A stretch of 6,956 bases of DNA from JBOHBN01 sp050698355 (GTDB lineage: Bacteria > Actinomycetota > Actinomycetes > Streptosporangiales > WHST01): positions 1 through 6,956 of the forward strand of contig JBOHBN010000259.1 in assembly GCA_050698355.1 (NCBI GenBank), read 5' to 3'. The notes beneath the pieces are model-generated. The model had not been told where the DNA came from. It searched no databases and saw nothing but the letters and a program-made list of their open reading frames with translations. Below, one piece after another: positions 1 through 4,843 of this stretch. A program made the position numbers and the translations under genes. Each line of letters starts with the position of its first letter. Position 1 is the stretch's first letter.

Positions 1-1
1 C

Positions 2-646
2 GTGCTCGGAGCGGTGATCGCCCTGTGCTCGTTCGGCTTGCTCGCCGCCGGCGGCGCCGCAGCCGCGGCAGCCACGAACGGCGGCGGGTACATCAACCTC
101 GGCGCGACCGGCCCGTACCGTACTGCCGCTTACGCGCTGGTCAGCGACAGCTCGAATCCGACGACGGAGCTGTTCGGGCTGGTGGGTACCAAGCGCATCC
201 GCATCACGCCGTCGAATGGGTCCGCCCCGGTGTTCGTCGGGCTCGCAAAGCCCGCCGACGTGCGCGACTACCTCGCCGGCGCCCGGTACACGACCGTGCA
301 CCGGGCGACCGCGAACGGCAACGCCACGACGGCTCACGACGGCAAGGCGCCGGCGAAGCGGCCGGCCGAGGCGGGCATCTGGACGGTGCGCACCAGCGGA
401 AGCGGTGCGCAGACCCTGGTCTACGACGCGGATCAGCAGGATGGCGACCGCACGCTCGTCGCCATGAACGCCGACGGGTCGCGCGACGTGGGTGGCCGAG
501 TGCAGGTGGAGGCAAGCGTGCCGTCGCTGCCGTGGATCGCCACCGCGGCCCTGGTCGTCGGGGCGGCGCTCCTCGCCGCTGGCGCGTTGCTCGTCGTTCG
601 CCCCGTCCAGCGGGCCCGCGGCGGCCGGCGTCGGCTCATCGGGTGA
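2..646 (+). CDS. Two-helix membrane protein with extracytoplasmic domain (5'-partial)
   Basis: This frame is open from the window edge to the TGA at 644-646. The GTG at base 2 is only the first possible start in view. The hydrophobic stretch begins at once, without the usual basic N-terminus, so the true start probably lies upstream. The visible 214 residues show a membrane or signal helix (about 1-24), a predicted beta-rich extracytoplasmic region (about 28-172) with PVFVGLA at 76-82 and DGDRTLVAMNADGS at 147-160, a second helix (about 177-200) and a short Arg-rich cytoplasmic end (RGGRRR). This architecture resembles a widespread group of uncharacterised actinobacterial membrane proteins that carry similar 'PVFVG' and 'MNADGS' stretches; this is recalled, not searched. 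No catalytic motif is visible and no function is proposed. A strong hairpin follows the stop, so the gene is probably transcribed separately from the downstream protease gene. The reading frame is convincing; the function is unknown. Confidence 0.8.
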   Translation: MLGAVIALCSFGLLAAGGAAAAAATNGGGYINLGATGPYRTAAYALVSDSSNPTTELFGLVGTKRIRITPSNGSAPVFVGLAKPADVRDYLAGARYTTVHRATANGNATTAHDGKAPAKRPAEAGIWTVRTSGSGAQTLVYDADQQDGDRTLVAMNADGSRDVGGRVQVEASVPSLPWIATAALVVGAALLAAGALLVVRPVQRARGGRRRLIG

Positions 647-666
647 CGTCCGACCAACGCTCATCG

Positions 667-701
667 CCGCTGCCGCGACCGGGACGTGGTCGCGGCAGCG
701 G
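667..701 (+). terminator. Perfect 14-bp inverted repeat, probable terminator of the upstream gene
   Basis: Bases 667-680 are the exact reverse complement of 688-701, with a 7-base loop (gggacgt). The stem is almost all G/C and begins 20 bases after the stop codon at 646. No T-run follows (tctgatctagg), so it is not a classic intrinsic terminator, but U-less hairpins of this kind are often proposed as terminators in actinomycetes. Its 3' arm ends only 7 bases before the proposed -10 box of the next gene, so an operator role for a dimeric regulator is the main alternative. Confidence 0.7.
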
Positions 702-708
702 TCTGATC

Positions 709-714
709 TAGGCT
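709..714 (+). promoter_or_regulatory. -10-like box of a leaderless promoter for the YlbL-like gene
   Basis: TAGGCT fits the actinobacterial TANNNT -10 pattern and is separated by six bases (ctacag) from the ATG at 721. That spacing would put transcription start at or next to the A of the start codon. No purine-rich Shine-Dalgarno sequence lies before the ATG, which agrees with leaderless translation. No clear -35 hexamer is seen at 16-18 bp upstream, where the 3' arm of the hairpin lies. Confidence 0.5.
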
Positions 715-720
715 CTACAG

Positions 721-1764
721 ATGGTCCGACGGCTCGTCACGCTCGTGGTCTCGGGTGCGCTCGTCGCCGTGCTCTGCGTGGTGGGTTGGTTCCTGCCCGT
801 GCCGTACGTGCGCGAGGCGCCGGGGCCCACGTTCAACACGCTCGGCAGCGTGGACGGCACGAAGGTCGTGCGCATCTCCGGGCACGAGACCTATCCCGCC
901 AAGGGCCACCTGAACATGACCACGGTGTCGGTGGTCGGCGGCCCGGGCAACGAACCCAGCCTCGGTCAGGCGCTCACCGGCTGGGTCGACGGCCGCGTCT
1001 CGGTGGTGCCGGAGGAGATCTACTATCCCGAGGGCGCGACGGAGCAGGAGGTCAAGCGGCGCAGCGCCGAGCAGTTCAAGAGTTCGGAGAGCGCGGGCAC
1101 GGTCGCGGCGTTGCGTTACCTCGACATCCGGGTGCACGAGCGGGTCGTGATCAAGAAGGTGCAGGACGGCAGGCCCGCGAAGGGCAAGCTCCGCGCCGGT
1201 GACAGGGTCGTCGCGGTCGACGGCGTACGCACGCACACGCTCGCCGCGGTGCAGCGCGTGTCGGGCAAGCACGAGCCGGGCGAGACGGTCCGCTACACCG
1301 TGCGCCGGCACGGCGACAAGCGCACCGTGCCCATCAAGACCGTTGCCGATCCGAACGCGCAGGACCGCGCGATCGTCGGCATCATCCTGGAGACCGACTA
1401 CTCCTACCCGGGGGATGTCACCATCTCACTGGAGAACATCGGTGGTCCCTCGGCCGGCTTGATGTTCTCCCTCGCGGTGGTCGACCTCCTCACGCCGGGC
1501 GCATCGACCGGTGGCCGGTTCGTCGCCGGTACGGGGACGATGGACACCGACGGCAACGTCGGGCCGATCGGCGGTATCGCGCAGAAGATGACCGCTGCGC
1601 GCGCGGCCGGTGCGACCGTCTTCCTGACCCCGGCCGGCAACTGCAAGCAGGCACTGGGAACCCGCCCGGACGGGCTGAAGTTGGTCAAGGTAGAAACATT
1701 GCAGGACGCCGTGCACGCTTTGAAGGCACTGCGTACCGAGAAGGGCAGCGTGCCCAGGTGCTGA
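721..1764 (+). CDS. YlbL-like membrane-anchored PDZ / Lon-type S16 protease
   Basis: The 347-residue protein has a single N-terminal membrane helix (about 5-26) followed by the family-typical PVPYVREAPGPTFNTLG stretch, so the rest should lie outside the membrane. A PDZ domain (about 137-208) contains LRAGDRVVAVDGV. The C-terminal part (about 225-335) is a Lon-type peptidase domain: Ser244 in IGGPSAGLMFSLAVVDLLTPG-like sequence is the expected nucleophile and Lys289 in GPIGGIAQKMTAARAAGA the expected general base. The 45-residue gap matches the usual Ser-Lys dyad spacing. Unlike Lon it has no ATPase domain, so it presumably cuts exported or membrane substrates without ATP; this is inferred from the family. 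Length and order match the YlbL family (YlbL is the Bacillus name). ATG 721 is chosen because it gives a basic start (MVRR) directly before the helix and sits at the right distance from a -10-like box. It precedes a UPF0182 gene by 46 bases with no convincing hairpin between, so the two are probably cotranscribed. Its physiological substrate is unknown. Confidence 0.93.
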   Translation: MVRRLVTLVVSGALVAVLCVVGWFLPVPYVREAPGPTFNTLGSVDGTKVVRISGHETYPAKGHLNMTTVSVVGGPGNEPSLGQALTGWVDGRVSVVPEEIYYPEGATEQEVKRRSAEQFKSSESAGTVAALRYLDIRVHERVVIKKVQDGRPAKGKLRAGDRVVAVDGVRTHTLAAVQRVSGKHEPGETVRYTVRRHGDKRTVPIKTVADPNAQDRAIVGIILETDYSYPGDVTISLENIGGPSAGLMFSLAVVDLLTPGASTGGRFVAGTGTMDTDGNVGPIGGIAQKMTAARAAGATVFLTPAGNCKQALGTRPDGLKLVKVETLQDAVHALKALRTEKGSVPRC

Positions 1765-1792
1765 GCGTTTCGACGTGCATGCAGACCGTACA

Positions 1793-1800
1793 GGTGAGGA
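1793..1800 (+). promoter_or_regulatory. Ribosome binding site of the UPF0182 gene
   Basis: GGTGAGGA lies 10 bases before the ATG at 1811. An in-frame TGA at 1805-1807 rules out any earlier start, so this site and ATG 1811 define the translation start. A Shine-Dalgarno here, contrasting with its absence before the genes at 721 and 4844, fits an internal cistron of an operon. Confidence 0.6.
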
Positions 1801-1810
1801 CGGGTGACTG

Positions 1811-4774
1811 ATGGCGTTCGCCAAGGCCGCCAACATGCCGCGCGGAGGCCGGGTAGGACGACGCGTCCTCATCGGCATCGGCATCCTGGTAGCGCTCATC
1901 ATCATCGCGCTCGTGTTCACCAATGTCTGGGTGAACGTGCTGTGGTACGGGTCGGTCGGCTACGGCGGCGTGTACGGCACGGTCGTCTGGACCGAGCTCG
2001 CGCTGTTCGGGTGTGGCGCGGTGCTGCTCGGCGGGGTCGTCGCGCTCACCTTCGCGATCGCCCGGCGCCTGCGGCCGCTCGTGGTGCCGAACACCCCGGA
2101 CCAGCAGGTCCTTGCTCGCTACCGCGAGAGCCTGGAACCCTTCCTGCGCATCGTGGGCGGTGTGATCGCGGGCCTCGTCGGGCTGATCGGCGGCCTGACC
2201 GCGGTCGGGTCCTGGAAGACGGTGCTGGGCTTCGTGCATCGCACGCCGTTCGGCAAGACCGACCCGCAGTTCGGTCTCGACGTCGGCTTCTACGTGTTCA
2301 CCTACCCGTTCCTGCGCCTGCTCTTGGCGTACGGCTTCGCCGCGGTCGTGCTCGCGTTCTTCGCGGCGGCGGGCGTGCACTACCTGTACGGCGGCCTGCG
2401 GTTCGCGCCGCGAGGTCACCGCAGGGTCAGCGACGCCGCCCGCGCGCACCTCGCGATCCTGCTGGGCATCTTCGTGTTGCTTAAGGCGGCGGCGTACTGG
2501 CTCGACCGGTACGGCCTGGTCTTCTCAGGGCGTAGCGACATCTTCACGGGAGCGTCGTACACCGACGTGCACGCGGTGCTGCCGGCGAAGACGATCCTGG
2601 CGGCGATCGCACTCATCTGCGCGGTGCTGTTCTTCGCCAGCGCCGTTCGCAAGGGCCTGCTGCTCGCCGGAGTCAGCCTGGGCCTGCTCATTGTCTCGGC
2701 GATCATCATTGGTGGGCTCTACCCGGCCGCAGTCCAGCGGTTCCAGGTCACCCCGAGCGAGCAGTCGAAGGAAGCGCCGTACATCAAGCGCAACATCGAG
2801 TCGACCCGCGGCGCCTACGCCATCGACAACGTCGATGTCCAGGCCTACAACGCCAAGGTCAAGCCCAGCGAACGGCAGGGAATCAGCGCAAACGACGTCT
2901 CGCACATCCGGCTCGTCGACCCGAGCGTCGTCTCCGCGACGTTCCAGCAGTTGCAGCAGATCCGGTCGTTCTACAGCTTCCCCCAGGCGCTGGACATCGA
3001 CCGCTACACCATCAACGGACAGGAGGGCACCTCGATCGTCGCGGCGCGCGAGCTGCCCCACCCTCCGTCGGACCGGGACAACTGGGTCACCCGGCATCTG
3101 GTGTACACCCACGGCTTCGGCTTCGTCGCCGCCGAAGGCAACAAGGTGCGGCCGGACGGCAAACCGGTCTGGGAGGAGAGCAACATCCCGCCGCAGGGAG
3201 AGTTGGGCGACTTTCAGCCGCGCATCTACTACGGCGAGAAATCGCCCGCGTACTCGATCGTCGGTGCGCCCAAGGGCACGTCACCGACCGAGTTCGACTA
3301 CGCGAGTGGCCGGAAGACCGGCCAGACCAACACGACGTACGAGGGCAACGGCGGCGTGGACCTGCGCTCGTTCTTCCACCGCCTGCTCTACGCGGTCCAC
3401 TTCAGCGACATCAACCTGCTGCTGTCAGACCAGATCAACTCCGAGTCGCAGATCCTCTACGACAGGGGGCCGCGGGAACGCGTCCAGAAGGCCGCGCCCT
3501 ATCTCGAGTTGGACGGTGACCCCTACCCGGCGATCGTGGGCGGTCGCATGGTCTGGATCGTGGACGGGTACACGCAGACCAACATGTACCCGTACTCGGA
3601 ACGCAAGTCGTTCGCCGAGGCCACGCAGGACAGCCTGACGAGCAACGCCGCGCACACCGCGCAGCCGGGCGAGCAGGTCAACTACATCCGCAACTCGGTC
3701 AAGGCGACTGTGGACGCCTACTCCGGCAAGGTGACGCTCTACGCCTGGGATCCCGATGACCCGCTGCTCAAGACGTGGCAGAAGGTGTTCCCCGGCACGG
3801 TCCAGCCGGCCTCGCAGATGAGCGAAGAGATGCGCGCGCACGTCCGCTATCCCGCCGACCTGTTCAAGGCCCAGCGCACCATGCTGGCCAAGTACCACGT
3901 GCAGAACCCGCAGGCCTTCTACGGCAGCCAGGACTTCTGGAGCGTGCCCGACGACCCGACGAAGCCCGACTCGAAGGCGCCACAGCCGCCCTACTACATG
4001 TACGTGCAGATGCCGGGGGAGGGCCAGTACCAGTTCTCCCTGACCTCCACGCTCGTACCGAAGAAGAGACCGAACCTGGCGGCGTTCATGGCGGTGTCGA
4101 GCGATCCCGGGCCCGACTACGGCAAGATCCGGCTGCTGCGACTGCCCCGAGATACCGCCGTGCCGGGACCAGGCACGATCCAGGGCAACTTCGAGTCGTA
4201 CGCGCCCGCGACGACGCAGCTGTCGTTGCTGCGCAACGGCGGGGCGTCCATCACGTTCGGCAACCTGCTGACGCTGCCGTATGCGGGCGGCCTGCTCTAC
4301 GTCGAGCCGGTGTATGTGAAGGCGAAGTCGGGGGAGTCATACCCGCTGCTGCAGAAGGTCCTGGTGTCGTTCGGCAGCAAGATCGGCTACGCGGACACGC
4401 TCGAGGAAGCCCTCGGCCAGGTGTTCGGCAAGAGCAACCAGCCGCAGCAGGACAAGAACCAGAACGGCGGCGGCGGCGAAGGCGGCGGCAGCCAGGACGG
4501 CAGCGGCGTGCGCGCGCAGCTCAGCAAGGCGATCTCCGATGCGCAGGACGCGTACGCCGACGGCCAGAAGGCGCTGAAGCAAGGCGACTTCAAGGCCTAC
4601 GGCGACGCACAGAAGCGGCTGAAGTCCGCGCTCGACCGCGCGGCCAAGCTGCGCAAGCAGCTCGGGACAAGTGCCACACCCGGCCCGTCGCCGAGCGGCG
4701 GTTCCTCGCCGTCGGCTGGCGCGAGCACGCCGGCATCGAAGGTGACCACGCCGGCGCCGTCCGGCTCTCCCTGA
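1811..4774 (+). CDS. UPF0182 family multipass membrane protein
   Basis: The 987-residue product matches the UPF0182 family in length and architecture. Seven membrane helices are visible at about residues 18-42, 54-85, 112-134, 160-193, 211-233, 260-279 and 283-305. Then comes a large soluble, presumably extracytoplasmic, region (about 306-872). Recognisable family-type stretches are DPQFGLDVGFYVF (151-163), YIKRNIESTRGAY (324-336) and LVYTHGFGF (430-438). The C-terminus has a Gln/Asn/Gly linker (about 873-899, including GGGGEGGGS), a charged Lys/Ala/Asp-rich segment likely to form a helical hairpin (900-951), and a Pro/Ser/Thr/Ala tail (953-987). The start is fixed by an in-frame TGA two codons upstream. 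It follows the YlbL-like protease by 46 bases, an arrangement also found in other actinobacteria (Mycobacterium Rv3193c/Rv3194c, from memory). No catalytic motif is obvious and the family has no established biochemical function; a cell-envelope role is an inference from topology and neighbour. Confidence 0.95.
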   Translation: MAFAKAANMPRGGRVGRRVLIGIGILVALIIIALVFTNVWVNVLWYGSVGYGGVYGTVVWTELALFGCGAVLLGGVVALTFAIARRLRPLVVPNTPDQQVLARYRESLEPFLRIVGGVIAGLVGLIGGLTAVGSWKTVLGFVHRTPFGKTDPQFGLDVGFYVFTYPFLRLLLAYGFAAVVLAFFAAAGVHYLYGGLRFAPRGHRRVSDAARAHLAILLGIFVLLKAAAYWLDRYGLVFSGRSDIFTGASYTDVHAVLPAKTILAAIALICAVLFFASAVRKGLLLAGVSLGLLIVSAIIIGGLYPAAVQRFQVTPSEQSKEAPYIKRNIESTRGAYAIDNVDVQAYNAKVKPSERQGISANDVSHIRLVDPSVVSATFQQLQQIRSFYSFPQALDIDRYTINGQEGTSIVAARELPHPPSDRDNWVTRHLVYTHGFGFVAAEGNKVRPDGKPVWEESNIPPQGELGDFQPRIYYGEKSPAYSIVGAPKGTSPTEFDYASGRKTGQTNTTYEGNGGVDLRSFFHRLLYAVHFSDINLLLSDQINSESQILYDRGPRERVQKAAPYLELDGDPYPAIVGGRMVWIVDGYTQTNMYPYSERKSFAEATQDSLTSNAAHTAQPGEQVNYIRNSVKATVDAYSGKVTLYAWDPDDPLLKTWQKVFPGTVQPASQMSEEMRAHVRYPADLFKAQRTMLAKYHVQNPQAFYGSQDFWSVPDDPTKPDSKAPQPPYYMYVQMPGEGQYQFSLTSTLVPKKRPNLAAFMAVSSDPGPDYGKIRLLRLPRDTAVPGPGTIQGNFESYAPATTQLSLLRNGGASITFGNLLTLPYAGGLLYVEPVYVKAKSGESYPLLQKVLVSFGSKIGYADTLEEALGQVFGKSNQPQQDKNQNGGGGEGGGSQDGSGVRAQLSKAISDAQDAYADGQKALKQGDFKAYGDAQKRLKSALDRAAKLRKQLGTSATPGPSPSGGSSPSAGASTPASKVTTPAPSGSP

Positions 4775-4832
4775 GCCGGACCGTACGGGCGTCGCACGGC
4801 GGGTCGGCGGGTCCTCGGTACACCGCCGCCGG

Positions 4833-4838
4833 TACGGT
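4833..4838 (+). promoter_or_regulatory. -10-like box of a possible leaderless promoter for the fusion gene
   Basis: TACGGT fits TANNNT and ends five bases before the GTG at 4844, so the transcript could begin at or next to the start codon. The purine-rich GGTGAGG at 4836-4842 abuts the GTG and is too close to act as a Shine-Dalgarno for it. No clear -35 element is seen. If the gene is instead read from an UPF0182 read-through transcript, translation would need another start such as ATG 4886. Confidence 0.35.
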
Positions 4839-4843
4839 GAGGT

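Noticed and set aside
1765..1810. Possible terminator or operator at the TGCATGCA palindrome (1776-1783)
   Set aside because: Only an 8-bp self-complementary site, too short for a hairpin with a loop and without a T-run; more likely incidental inside an operon.
1685..2449. Minus-strand frame of 254 codons across the protease/UPF0182 junction
   Set aside because: Composition is Arg/His/Glu/Ala-rich with no domain, and it opposes two well-supported genes.
2691..3638. Plus-strand frame of 315 codons inside the UPF0182 gene
   Set aside because: Ser/Arg/Thr-rich shadow of the UPF0182 frame.
4778..4814. Possible terminator hairpin after the UPF0182 gene
   Set aside because: Only a five-base complementary pair (ggacc/ggtcc) with a long loop was found, not enough to support a terminator.
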